Below, one piece after another: positions 31,754 to 39,160 of a stretch of DNA of 49,402 bases. Source of the stretch: a virus. The stretch lies in the IMG/VR virus record IMGVR_UViG_3300032236_000981, positions 1-49,402 of that record; one strand, 5' to 3'. The notes below the pieces were generated by a model. It was not told the DNA's origin. It did not search any database and saw only the letters and a list, made by a program, of their open reading frames with translations. Numbering within the stretch: the stretch's first letter is position 1; each line of letters starts with the position of its first letter. The translations under genes and the position numbers were made by a program.

Positions 31754-32382
31754 TCAACCCTCCTGCAGCATAAAGCCTAGCCCCTCGTTTATTCCAAATC
31801 CTTCTTCTTGAGAAACTCTGGGATTCATTAAGTTTGAAACATCCAAACTTTCTTCATCCTTCTTTTCTTCATTATCGTCAAGATCAATACCTTGCATTGC
31901 TGCTAAGAATTTTCTCTCACGATGCTCTCTATCTCTTGAAGCATTTAATGTTGCCATTAATTCATCTAAAGATAAATTACTTTCAAGCTCGTCATAGTTT
32001 TTCCAATGGCCAAGCAAGAAAACTTCGGACTCTAAGGAGGCTAGATCTAGTTCGTCCCAACTAGACTTGCTCCCAGAAGGTTTGGGTCATTAAGCTTTAA
32101 CCCACCGCAAACTTCAAGAATCTTCATCATTGTTGGAGTATCAATTACCTCTTCAAACATATCTTGATCTGTGGCTAATGGTGATTTTACTGCTTCTAGG
32201 CAAACCATTGCTGCTTTAATAAATACTTCCATTGCTGCATCTTCAGACTCATTTTCTGGAAGTTCCATCTCTTTAATAACAGCCATAAACTTTTTAAGCT
32301 GTTTAATTGGTAGTGGTTTTAGTGTGACCTGTGTTCCGTCACCTAGTTCAATATCTACTACATCATATACGGTTGTTGCCAA
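31754..32382 (-). CDS. Tail assembly chaperone, -1 frameshift fusion (gpGT type)
   Basis: The reading frame open from before 32080 down to 31754 has no good start of its own: the first candidate is an internal TTG at 32017, while coding sequence in this frame extends upstream (SSWDELDLASLE, then FLLGHWKNYDE). It is reached by a -1 shift from the chaperone gene that starts at 32382, at the heptamer CCCAAAC (32080-32086), read C CCA AAC with a shift to CCC AAA. The fusion would be about 209 residues: 101 from the first frame plus 108. Such gpG/gpGT pairs guide tape measure folding and tail tube assembly in most siphoviruses. Position directly before the tape measure agrees. Confidence 0.85.
32047..32382 (-). 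CDS. Tail assembly chaperone, unshifted form (gpG type, 111 aa)
   Basis: The 111-residue protein starts with a beta hairpin (VVDIELGDGTQVTLKPLPIK) followed by helices (LKKFMAVIKEME; AAMEVFIKAAMVCLE). This is the usual plan of the short tail assembly chaperone encoded just after the major tail protein. It ends soon after the slippery site at Pro100-Asn101, with ten unshifted residues. AAGGAGTTAC gives its ribosome site, behind its own extended -10 promoter. The short and frameshifted forms together coat the tape measure before tube polymerisation. Confidence 0.85.
   Translation of the reverse strand: MATTVYDVVDIELGDGTQVTLKPLPIKQLKKFMAVIKEMELPENESEDAAMEVFIKAAMVCLEAVKSPLATDQDMFEEVIDTPTMMKILEVCGGLKLNDPNLLGASLVGTN
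32080..32086 (-). other. -1 ribosomal frameshift slippery heptamer CCCAAAC
   Basis: It is in phase as C CCA AAC relative to the 32382 start (codons 100 and 101), so both tRNAs can re-pair after a -1 slip. The -1 frame is open on both sides of it. I did not establish a downstream pseudoknot or stem. Confidence 0.85.
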
Positions 32383-32409
32383 TTTGTAACTCCTTCTTTA
32401 GTTAGTTAA

Positions 32410-32418
32410 ATTATACCA
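32410..32418 (-). promoter_or_regulatory. Extended -10 promoter of chaperone/tape measure genes
   Basis: The minus-strand TGGTATAAT, with a weak TTGTTT 16 bases upstream of the TATAAT, lies just downstream of the terminator that follows the major tail protein gene. It restarts transcription into the chaperone and tape measure genes. Confidence 0.65.
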
Positions 32419-32440
32419 ATAAAATAAGCATAAACAAACT

Positions 32441-32469
32441 CAAGACCCCGCCATTTCTGGCGGGGCTTG
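32441..32469 (-). terminator. Terminator after the major tail protein gene
   Basis: On the minus strand a CAAG-(C)-CCCGCC arm pairs with GGCGGGG-(T)-CTTG around a six-base AGAAAT loop: seven G-C-rich pairs plus four more beyond a mismatch. A loose T-rich stretch follows. It lies about 35 bases after the stop at 32505. Confidence 0.85.
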
Positions 32470-32504
32470 AATTCTATATTAAGTTGTATTCTAATAAATT
32501 AATA

Positions 32505-33254
32505 TTAGATTGTTCCCCATACACGGTCAATTACGATACCGTATTCTGCACCTGCGTAAGATGGATCTGTATCATCTGGCAAGCAACGGAAGTTAACTGG
32601 GAATACAGTCGCTGCATCACGCTTTAAAGCATGCATTGATGTATCAATTTGAACAACACGACGAGCAATGTAAACACGCTCTTTCTGCTTTAGATCTGAT
32701 GTATGTGGAAGACCTGTGCTTCCACCAGCTCCTGCATTTTGTGAAGGATCATACTGTGCACCGATCTGACGTGGTGCTGAACCTACGAAAACAATTGAAC
32801 GCTCAACTGGAGTATCGCCAACTGCACCTGCTACGAGGTTAAGTTGTGCTGATGTTGAGTTTGTATTGTTCATTGTATAAACTGTTGAACCTGCTGAAGT
32901 TGTCACGAAGTCTGACTGACCCCATGCAATATTTAAGTTCTCAAGAGTACCTTCTGTCAACTCTGTCTTAAGCATAACCTTTAGAGATTGCTTGAAAAGA
33001 CGAGCTGCGTCAAGAAGCTGGTCAACTGTTACTTCACCATATGTTGGTTCATATGAAACTTCAAGTCCAGTAGATGTGTAACCTACCTGACGAAAATCAG
33101 TTCCTGCATTAAGTTGAGCATTAGCTGAAGAGCCTGCTGCAACAATATTTGTTGAAATATAACCTGGAGTTGTTACTGGACGTGCTGCACCATTCTTATT
33201 TGAAAGGTAGACGTTTGCTGCTCCAACTATTACGTTTCTAGTACTTGTAGCCAT
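32505..33254 (-). CDS. Major tail protein (249 aa)
   Basis: The 249-residue protein lies directly before the chaperones and tape measure, the standard place of the tail tube subunit. It starts MATSTRNVIVGAANVYLS and has beta-structured segments, a VGYTSTGLEVSYEPTYGEVT stretch and a helix with LLDAARLFKQSLKVML, which fits the tube fold used by siphovirus tail proteins. High expression is suggested by a dedicated promoter, a long leader, and a strong terminator immediately downstream. Codon usage is less AT-rich than in nearby genes, as is common for abundant virion proteins. Identification is by synteny, length and expression signals. Confidence 0.82.
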   Translation of the reverse strand: MATSTRNVIVGAANVYLSNKNGAARPVTTPGYISTNIVAAGSSANAQLNAGTDFRQVGYTSTGLEVSYEPTYGEVTVDQLLDAARLFKQSLKVMLKTELTEGTLENLNIAWGQSDFVTTSAGSTVYTMNNTNSTSAQLNLVAGAVGDTPVERSIVFVGSAPRQIGAQYDPSQNAGAGGSTGLPHTSDLKQKERVYIARRVVQIDTSMHALKRDAATVFPVNFRCLPDDTDPSYAGAEYGIVIDRVWGTI

Positions 33255-33329
33255 TTTTCTTTCACCGCCTTATTTTATTTTTATTTAATTTTAAAACAAT
33301 ACTAAAGCCTTTTACTTCCCTCATAGAAA

Positions 33330-33357
33330 ATCATAGCACTTATAGGAAATAATTCAA
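33330..33357 (-). promoter_or_regulatory. Promoter of the major tail protein gene
   Basis: On the minus strand TTGAAT (33352-33357), a 16-base spacer ending in TGC, and TATGAT (33330-33335) form an extended -10 promoter with a -35. The leader of about 70 bases is unusually long for this genome. The purine-rich AAGGCGGTGA lies ahead of the ATG at 33254. Confidence 0.55.
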
Positions 33358-33360
33358 ACT

Positions 33361-33873
33361 TTAGATATATCTTCCAGTTCCGCCTGTTTCATCTACTTCT
33401 CTTGTATAAGTATAAGAAAATGATATATCACCGCTCATAAACCCGCCCTCATCAACAAATGGTTGAACAGGATTGGCTGATTCTAGCTTAAAATACAAAA
33501 ATTTAAATGGGCTGGTAGAGTTATTGATATCATAAGCTGAAAGCTCATATCTTCTAAACAGGTCTGTAAGGAAATTTGCTATCTCCAGGATCTTATCATT
33601 GCTTCTTGAAACTATCTGCATAACCATAGTTTCTTCAGATACCCACCATTGAACCCCGTAATTTTTCTGAATAATATCATATGTTATATAGGTTTTTCCT
33701 GGTAATAAATTATTAAATTCTGGAACCTGCTGTGAAGGTATAATTGGAACAAGTGGGTTGGGCATTCCATCAGCATAATAATCTTGTTGATCTAATATTC
33801 CATATTGCTGTAATTGTTGCCATATGGCACTTCTTACATCAAATGCTGCTACTTTTGAATAATCTGTTGTCAT
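33361..33873 (-). CDS. Tail terminator-like protein (170 aa)
   Basis: The 170-residue protein is encoded just before the major tail protein, where siphoviruses carry the tail terminator or completion protein. It contains a helix near the N-terminus (DVRSAIWQQLQQYG), a mid-protein strand pair (GKTYITYDIIQK, WWVSEETMVMQIV) and a helix (ILEIANFLTDLFRRYE), which agrees with the gpU-like alpha/beta fold. The product would form the ring that ends the tube and joins it to the head. It overlaps the gene before it as ATGA. Assigned by position and fold pattern. Confidence 0.65.
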   Translation of the reverse strand: MTTDYSKVAAFDVRSAIWQQLQQYGILDQQDYYADGMPNPLVPIIPSQQVPEFNNLLPGKTYITYDIIQKNYGVQWWVSEETMVMQIVSRSNDKILEIANFLTDLFRRYELSAYDINNSTSPFKFLYFKLESANPVQPFVDEGGFMSGDISFSYTYTREVDETGGTGRYI

Positions 33874-34598
33874 TTAATAGTTGCCCCCACATCAATTTTA
33901 TTTGCAAGATTTGAAACTGCTGTTTTAACTAAAGCTACAGAATTACTAGTAGAGCTTTCTGAATTCAAAGCTCTTGCAACATCACTAGCTAAAGTTTCAT
34001 AAAACCCAGAAGATTCTAAAACTAAATGTGCATTTTTAGTATACCATTCAAGCAAATATGTAGCAAAAGCATTTTTTGTTTGAATACCGCCTGGATGCAA
34101 TATATTAATTTTTGTACCTGGAGCAATAAAAGCAATTCCTTCATTACCCATAAAAGCTAATACTCTTTTTGCTTCAAAAGAAACTGGTGTTCCAGATTCC
34201 ATAACTTGTGCTTTATTAGCAAAAATACTTTTTCTTGTAACTGATTTTCCAGTTCTTCCTGGTTTTAAAAGTTTTGGATTAACTGGAACTGGCATTTTTG
34301 ATGATAAAAATTTTACACCTACTACAAGATCTCCATATAAAATTTTTGATCTTTCAATAACAAAAAGTCTTCCATTTGATTGACCAATTTTTCCCCACTC
34401 ATAAACGTGGTGCATTTTTTTAGGATTTAATCTAGCGTAGTTGTCTACATCAACCATAAATCTTTTTCCAGTAATTGAAAATATTGCTTTTGATAAGTCT
34501 GTCAATACTGAAGGCTTTGTAAGCTCTTCAACTCCGCCCATCCATTCAGATATCTCTTGCCCCATTTGAGCTGCATTAATTTCAAGCTTTATTGTCAT
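33870..34598 (-). CDS. Head-tail connector / neck protein (242 aa)
   Basis: The 242-residue protein follows the stopper-like gene with a 17-base overlap. It is rich in Lys with helices at both ends (NAAQMGQEISEWMGGVEE; SSNSVALVKTAVSNLANKI) and a beta centre. Phage proteins of this size and place are usually minor head-tail joining proteins of the HK97-gp10-like group. No catalytic motif is seen. The assignment rests mainly on gene order. Confidence 0.5.
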   Translation of the reverse strand: MTIKLEINAAQMGQEISEWMGGVEELTKPSVLTDLSKAIFSITGKRFMVDVDNYARLNPKKMHHVYEWGKIGQSNGRLFVIERSKILYGDLVVGVKFLSSKMPVPVNPKLLKPGRTGKSVTRKSIFANKAQVMESGTPVSFEAKRVLAFMGNEGIAFIAPGTKINILHPGGIQTKNAFATYLLEWYTKNAHLVLESSGFYETLASDVARALNSESSTSNSVALVKTAVSNLANKIDVGATIK

Positions 34599-35040
34599 CT
34601 TGCAACTCGGTTCTTAGAAGAACAGCCTCATAATATCCAACTTTGCCAAAAGGATCTAGAACTGCGTGAGATCCCGTAACTTCAAAAATTGTATCTGGTT
34701 GATCATATTTATCTATTTCAATAAAAACTTGTTGATTATCACTTGTTCTGATATTTTGAATACGCCAACGCTTACTTAGTAATTCAAAGCAATATATCTT
34801 TAATTGCATTTTTTCATTATAATCGTGATCTGGACCTTTATCAAATGCTTTATTATCACCACTTGTTGAAGCTCCACGCATTTTCAAAGTACTTATCTTA
34901 CACTGAACAGTTCTATCGTATACCCATTGGCGGGTAATTGCACCTGTATTTGGATCTTGTGCATTTTGTTGAACATAAATATCAGCCTTCATATTGAATA
35001 ATGAAGACATAAAAGATCCGTTTGTGCCCGATGTAAACAT
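34582..35040 (-). CDS. Head-tail stopper-like protein (152 aa)
   Basis: The 152-residue beta-rich protein starts with FMSSLFNMKADIYVQQ and contains WVYDRTVQCKISTLKM and a QLKIYCFELLSKRWRIQNI strand pair. This fits the small beta barrel of SPP1 gp16-type stoppers that close the connector after packaging. Its ATG shares a base with the previous stop. It lies between the adaptor and the connector protein, as expected. Confidence 0.6.
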   Translation of the reverse strand: MFTSGTNGSFMSSLFNMKADIYVQQNAQDPNTGAITRQWVYDRTVQCKISTLKMRGASTSGDNKAFDKGPDHDYNEKMQLKIYCFELLSKRWRIQNIRTSDNQQVFIEIDKYDQPDTIFEVTGSHAVLDPFGKVGYYEAVLLRTELQDDNKA

Positions 35041-35990
35041 TAAATTATAACAATATTTGATTTACGGTATTGATCAAGAATATTATCAACAGTGATATTT
35101 CCTGTACCGTTAAAAGCACCTTTTGCCATTTCAAATGAAATTTCGCTCAGGTTAACTTTTGACAAATACTTGTTCCTCCAGTTATAGTCGTTTGATAAAA
35201 TATCTTGAATTAATAGCATTGAAGCTAACTTAATATCTTCTGGAACATATTTATATCCTATTTGTCCTTGGAAACGATATAGGTATGTATCTCTAAATCT
35301 TCCCGCATAAAGAATTGTTGGATCCATCTCATTGTTCCAGCCCATATCCCAGCCTGGGTACCATATTCTTAGCTGATATCCTGTAGGACTAATTTCAACA
35401 CTTGGCCCAAAAGTATTATAAACTGGATTTTGTGTGTAATCACTAACAAGTATCTGATTCTCCCAAATTCTATCTATAGTTGTCATTTTTTCAGTTAATT
35501 CAATTGTATTTGCACCAATTCCATAAACTTCTTGAAAACCATAATATGTATAAAATTTAACGCCTGTATAACCTTCAATAATTGTTCTTGCTACTTTTTC
35601 TGCACTGGTTACCGTTTTAGGATCCATATAATTAATTTCAGATGGAATGGAATTATATCCTAAAAAGTCCATGGTTTCTGAAACAGTAGAATATGGTGTT
35701 TCTACAGCATAATAATCAGTTTGAGTCACAGGAATAGAATTGATGGTATAAGACCATCTAACTTCTAAAACCCTATTAATATTTGTTATTGCTTGTGTTA
35801 ATAAAAATGAATAGATACCTGGGGGTGTTTCATCATTTGCTGAAAGGTTCTCAAAACCAGCAATAGGAGAAGAATCATTATCGGCATCATATATAGATAA
35901 TGTTGGCAAACTATCTGCTTGAGATAAAACTCCACTTATAAAAACTTGAAGTTCTATTCTTTCTTGACTATTTGTGTTGATTGTTTGCAA
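35040..35990 (-). CDS. Head-tail adaptor-like protein (316 aa)
   Basis: The start is a TTG at 35990, preceded by AGGGGGTG and directly after an in-frame TGA. The N-terminal 110 residues form an Ig-like or beta-sandwich domain (RIELQVFISGVLSQADSL, IYSFLLTQAI). The C-terminal part has the helix-rich layout of gp6/gp15-type adaptors, with a TSAEKVARTIIEGYTGVKFY helix and a late helix IKLASMLLIQDILSND. Adaptors bind under the portal. It is the first head-completion gene after the capsid-associated protein. The N-terminal sandwich is an extension relative to simple adaptors. Confidence 0.68.
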   Translation of the reverse strand: MQTINTNSQERIELQVFISGVLSQADSLPTLSIYDADNDSSPIAGFENLSANDETPPGIYSFLLTQAITNINRVLEVRWSYTINSIPVTQTDYYAVETPYSTVSETMDFLGYNSIPSEINYMDPKTVTSAEKVARTIIEGYTGVKFYTYYGFQEVYGIGANTIELTEKMTTIDRIWENQILVSDYTQNPVYNTFGPSVEISPTGYQLRIWYPGWDMGWNNEMDPTILYAGRFRDTYLYRFQGQIGYKYVPEDIKLASMLLIQDILSNDYNWRNKYLSKVNLSEISFEMAKGAFNGTGNITVDNILDQYRKSNIVII

Positions 35991-36013
35991 TCACAACACC
36001 CCCTATTTATTTT

Positions 36014-36412
36014 TTATGAATAGTATTCTTGAGCCTCACGTGGGGTAGCCAAACGGAAACCCTGCTGAGTATCAAAAATTCTTTGTGCATCATTTTCCGA
36101 CATTGCTACAAAAGGATGCTCTTGTGTAAATTCAAATCCACCTGTTTGATAAGAGTGGTTACTTCTTTCCATCTTAACTAATACCTGGTTAGATGTCTTC
36201 ATAATCTTTTGTTCTCTCTTTTTCTTTTCAATTTCAGGAACTTCAATGTCCTGCTTTTCAGCATTGTCAAACTTAGCATACATTTGCCAAGTAATGCCTT
36301 CTTCTTCTAGTGCTGCAACTACCTCTTGCTTTGTCTTTAACCCTTTAGTTTCAATGGCAAAAGAATCTGCAACTTTTCTTAGTTCTGTAATTTTTAAATC
36401 TGTAAATGACAT
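36014..36412 (-). CDS. SAP/Rho-N-like small protein after capsid (132 aa)
   Basis: The ATG at 36412 is chosen because AGAGGAAG precedes it, and because the promoter -10 lies so close to the alternative ATG at 36430 that the latter would hardly be on the mRNA. The first 45 residues (MSFTDLKITELRKVADSF then GLKTKQEVVAALEE) form the two-helix SAP or Rho-N-like DNA-binding unit seen in many phage proteins next to capsid genes. A charged linker and a beta-rich end (FEFTQEHPFVAMSEND) follow. It may contact packaged DNA or the capsid; its exact job is unknown. Confidence 0.65.
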   Translation of the reverse strand: MSFTDLKITELRKVADSFAIETKGLKTKQEVVAALEEEGITWQMYAKFDNAEKQDIEVPEIEKKKREQKIMKTSNQVLVKMERSNHSYQTGGFEFTQEHPFVAMSENDAQRIFDTQQGFRLATPREAQEYYS

Positions 36413-36435
36413 TTGACTTCCTCTCGTCATTGTTA

Positions 36436-36444
36436 ATTATACCA
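36436..36444 (-). promoter_or_regulatory. Extended -10 promoter after the capsid gene
   Basis: The minus-strand TGGTATAAT lies 13 bases past the terminator hairpin. It restarts transcription toward the head-completion genes from a start near 36429, which selects the ATG at 36412. Confidence 0.6.
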
Positions 36445-36456
36445 GTAAATGGCTAA

Positions 36457-36480
36457 GGGCACTACATTTCTGTAATGCCC
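36457..36480 (-). terminator. Terminator after the major capsid gene
   Basis: The minus-strand RNA forms GGGCA-U-UACA-GAAA-UGUA-G-UGCCC: a ten-pair stem with one U-G wobble and a GAAA tetraloop. The same position is a C/A mismatch on the other strand, so the hairpin is made for minus-strand transcripts. It lies about 20 bases after the stop at 36501. No strong U-run follows, so termination may be partial. Confidence 0.75.
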
Positions 36481-36500
36481 CGCCTTGCAACTAATTAATA

Positions 36501-37652
36501 TTAGTATGTATTTCCGTTAATACCACCTGTTACATTCGCACCGTTAACGGCTGAACCGAATGAAGAAGTAGACATAGTAGAACCTGCAACCTTAATGTTC
36601 TTAACAATAACGTGTGCATCGTAGTTTTCCATTACGCAACCGACACGGATGAATAGTGTATATTCAATTGTGTCCTTCTTTGGCTGGAACAAACGATAGA
36701 CTGTTACGTCACGCTTGATACCAATAATGAAGTTTTGAGGGAATGTCAAGTGAACATCGCCATGATAGCCTGTAGCACCTGAATAATCGCCTGAAACAGT
36801 TTCGTTCATCAACGGAACGTTGATAACTGGAATGCCGAATGCAAATGGAGTTACTGTACCTGGACCACCATCGTTAGCAGCAACATCACCACGGATGATA
36901 CCTGAAGCGATATCAAATGGGTTTCCGTTACCAGCGTTGGCTGTCAAGTTAAACAAATAATCCTGAACCAAGTTAGATCCTGTGAAGAATCGGAGTTGGT
37001 TACGGCGTTGCTTATACTTACGTGGAAGTGTCTTGATAGCTTGGTTGAAAACAGTCTTATCAAGACCATATCCATTAGCATCAACAACGTGAGCGTTGTT
37101 AAGAGCCAATGTACGGAATCCTGCGAATGCTGACATCAAACCTGAACCAGTACCAGTACCGTTAATAAGGGTATCCTCAATATCGTTACCAGCCTGGGTA
37201 GCCATAAGACGTGCAATGTGATCTTCTAGATCTGGACCTTCAATATTATCTTCAAGAGATTCTGCTGAAAGCTCCCAGTCTAGACGAAGCTTGCGAGTTG
37301 TAAGAGAGACTTTATGGAACTGAGCACCCTGTGCTGTAAATGTTGAATTATCAGCATTTGTGTATGTTCCAGAAGCACCAACGTAATCACGTGGATTCTC
37401 TTCTTGTGCAACTGTCATGATACGCTGTCCAACTGCAACACGATCAATCTCGGTTGTGTTTGAACGCATACGGATTGTACGAGCAGCCTTAGCTAAGATC
37501 GTAGCATCCCACATGTAATCTAGGAAACGATTAGCCTGATCTGGGTATAGAAGACCTGTACCTGAACGGGTAACGCCGTCGCCTGAAAGATCAGAACCTG
37601 ATGTTCCAAGATTTGTAGTATCAATTACTTTTTGTAGAAGTTCATTACTCAT
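36501..37652 (-). CDS. Major capsid protein (HK97 fold, 383 aa)
   Basis: The 383-residue protein follows protease and scaffold and shows the HK97 plan: an N-terminal region (residues about 1-45), an extended hairpin with SNTTEIDRVAVGQRIMTVAQ (E-loop), a spine helix in the segment LEDHIARLMATQAGNDIEDT (P-domain), and a C-terminal beta-rich A-domain (FPQNFIIGIKRDVTVYRLFQ). It forms the icosahedral shell. Codon usage is visibly less AT-rich than its neighbours and it is followed by a terminator. These signs point to very high expression. An AAGGTGGTGA ribosome site precedes the ATG. Confidence 0.93.
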   Translation of the reverse strand: MSNELLQKVIDTTNLGTSGSDLSGDGVTRSGTGLLYPDQANRFLDYMWDATILAKAARTIRMRSNTTEIDRVAVGQRIMTVAQEENPRDYVGASGTYTNADNSTFTAQGAQFHKVSLTTRKLRLDWELSAESLEDNIEGPDLEDHIARLMATQAGNDIEDTLINGTGTGSGLMSAFAGFRTLALNNAHVVDANGYGLDKTVFNQAIKTLPRKYKQRRNQLRFFTGSNLVQDYLFNLTANAGNGNPFDIASGIIRGDVAANDGGPGTVTPFAFGIPVINVPLMNETVSGDYSGATGYHGDVHLTFPQNFIIGIKRDVTVYRLFQPKKDTIEYTLFIRVGCVMENYDAHVIVKNIKVAGSTMSTSSFGSAVNGANVTGGINGNTY

Positions 37653-37685
37653 TTTTATTTCACCACCTTGTTTTTTCTGTATTTT

Positions 37686-38207
37686 TTATATGCTTGAAGC
37701 ACTGAGGAAAGCACCTTGCCATATACTTTGTTTTGGTTTTGTTTGACCCATTGGAGCTTCTACCCCAACGGACTTCTGAACTGCAGTAGCTGATTCAAAA
37801 GACTTGAGTTGATGATCAACATACTCAATCTTTCCGAACATGTCAGTTACTGACTTATTTAGTGCCTCATACTTTGTAACGAGATCTTCGTTTGACTTCT
37901 GCACATCCTCATATGCTTTTGACAAACGAGCCATTTCAGCTCTTGTTTCGTTTACAATGTTGTACATGTCCGCTACTGTTGCTGCGTGTGTAGCATAATT
38001 AGTATTGGACTTTTCTAGTGACTCACCAAAGAAGGTCTTAAGGTCTGAGACCATCTTCTCAAAATCATTTGCGTCTTCAACTTCAGAAATTTCTGCAGCC
38101 TTTTCAACTGTAGTATCTGGAGTTTCTGAAACAGCTGAAACTTCTTCGGCTGGAGTCTCTACATTAGCTGCAACTTCTGCAACTTCTGCGATTGTATCTT
38201 CTGCCAT
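37686..38207 (-). CDS. Nested scaffold protein from internal start (173 aa)
   Basis: An in-frame ATG at 38207 (MAEDTIAEVAEVAANVE) is preceded by a full AAGGAGGT six bases upstream (38214-38221), stronger than anything at the start of the full-length gene. It is flanked by a glycine hinge (NEGGNK). The product is an acidic helical protein (EDANDFEKMVSDLKTFFGES, then a long heptad region near 400-450 of the full protein), as scaffolds are. Lambda C/Nu3 uses the same nested layout. That both forms are made is inferred from the ribosome site. Confidence 0.75.
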   Translation of the reverse strand: MAEDTIAEVAEVAANVETPAEEVSAVSETPDTTVEKAAEISEVEDANDFEKMVSDLKTFFGESLEKSNTNYATHAATVADMYNIVNETRAEMARLSKAYEDVQKSNEDLVTKYEALNKSVTDMFGKIEYVDHQLKSFESATAVQKSVGVEAPMGQTKPKQSIWQGAFLSASSI

Positions 38208-39119
38208 TTTGTTACCTCCTTCGTTGAGCGAAATATCATCACTCTTTTTGATCCCGTCCGCAAACTGGATCTTTTGTTTTGTATTTTGATCAGGATAAAG
38301 ATTAATTGAAGCATTGCTATCAATTACATTACCTGCCAAACCTGGAGCTGCTGTCTCCGTTGCTTCATGTGCTGATGTTGGTGCATCATCTTTTTTAAAA
38401 TAAGAATCAATTATCTTTTCAATTGCTTCAAACTTTTCAACATCTGATTGTTCAACCCAACCAATATTTTCCATTTGTGCATCGCACACAACACAATCTT
38501 TTGTTGTTGTAGTTGATGTTGATGCAATTTCATCATTCTTGCACCAGAATACATTTTCAAGAACTACATCTTGAATCATTCCTTTTACAAATGTACTTCC
38601 ATCTGTATTTTTTTCAATAGAGAAAAAGTTTGCAAGTTGATTTGCTGGTGAATCTACTAATGATAGTTCATGTAGATCATAGTCATGAATAACTCTGCGA
38701 GTTTCTTCGTCCCCGTCAACTTTTTCCATCTTTGCATCATTAATGTTTCCACCAATTGAAAAACCTGAATAAGTACCATCTAGGCACTTCTCCCATGCGT
38801 CTTGTGCGCCCTTTGAGATATATGCAGTTACATAAACTCCGTTATAATTCTTTTGTGTTTCTGGATCAAAAAATGTATCATGTTTAAATTTAACCATTTT
38901 GCCAACCGCTGATGGTCCATGCATCTCACGTATATTTCCTCTGAATCTTTCAAAGGCTTTCTTATTTGCATCTGCTGTTACTACATCGCCGTGGCGATCA
39001 ACATTGTCTAGGGAAGCAAAGCCAGATACAAGACGCTTCTCTTTATCAACCTTTGTAATAGGGAAATGAAGCGATGTTGAATATTCGCTATTTTGCCAAT
39101 AAGTTTTTTGAATGTCCAT
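37686..39119 (-). CDS. Prohead protease fused to scaffold (477 aa)
   Basis: Residues 1-165 form an XkdF/S78-type prohead serine protease: SGFASLDNVDRHGDVV near the N-terminus, the His in REMHGPSAVGK, and the Ser in YSGFSIGG, followed by HELSLVDSPAN. Residues 170-300 are a linker with CVVCDA. The C-terminal 173 residues are acidic and coiled (residues about 305-477) like a scaffolding protein. The protease cuts the scaffold and capsid precursors during head maturation. The ATG at 39119 follows an extended -10 by ten bases without a ribosome site. A strong internal start at 38207 would make the scaffold part alone. Confidence 0.88.
   Translation of the reverse strand: MDIQKTYWQNSEYSTSLHFPITKVDKEKRLVSGFASLDNVDRHGDVVTADANKKAFERFRGNIREMHGPSAVGKMVKFKHDTFFDPETQKNYNGVYVTAYISKGAQDAWEKCLDGTYSGFSIGGNINDAKMEKVDGDEETRRVIHDYDLHELSLVDSPANQLANFFSIEKNTDGSTFVKGMIQDVVLENVFWCKNDEIASTSTTTTKDCVVCDAQMENIGWVEQSDVEKFEAIEKIIDSYFKKDDAPTSAHEATETAAPGLAGNVIDSNASINLYPDQNTKQKIQFADGIKKSDDISLNEGGNKMAEDTIAEVAEVAANVETPAEEVSAVSETPDTTVEKAAEISEVEDANDFEKMVSDLKTFFGESLEKSNTNYATHAATVADMYNIVNETRAEMARLSKAYEDVQKSNEDLVTKYEALNKSVTDMFGKIEYVDHQLKSFESATAVQKSVGVEAPMGQTKPKQSIWQGAFLSASSI
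38214..38221 (-). promoter_or_regulatory. Internal Shine-Dalgarno AAGGAGGT for nested scaffold
   Basis: This minus-strand AAGGAGGT is complementary to the 16S rRNA tail and lies six bases before the in-frame ATG at 38207. A chance match of this strength inside a gene next to a suitable ATG is unlikely. Confidence 0.8.
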
Positions 39120-39129
39120 ATGTAAGTAA

Positions 39130-39138
39130 ATAATATCA
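39130..39138 (-). promoter_or_regulatory. Extended -10 promoter, very short leader (protease gene)
   Basis: The minus-strand TGATATTAT ends ten bases before the ATG at 39119, leaving room for at most a few leader bases and no ribosome site. Confidence 0.45.
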
Positions 39139-39160
39139 AGTTTTATAAATAAGTCATAAT

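Noticed and set aside
31754-32017. Independent 87-residue gene starting at 32017.
   Set aside because: The start would be a TTG without a ribosome site, and the frame is coding upstream of it; the frameshift explains it better.
37653-37685. A possible promoter directly before the capsid gene (TATAAA box).
   Set aside because: There is no TG extension, no -35 at a usable distance, and the match is poor; the capsid may be transcribed from the promoter at 39130.
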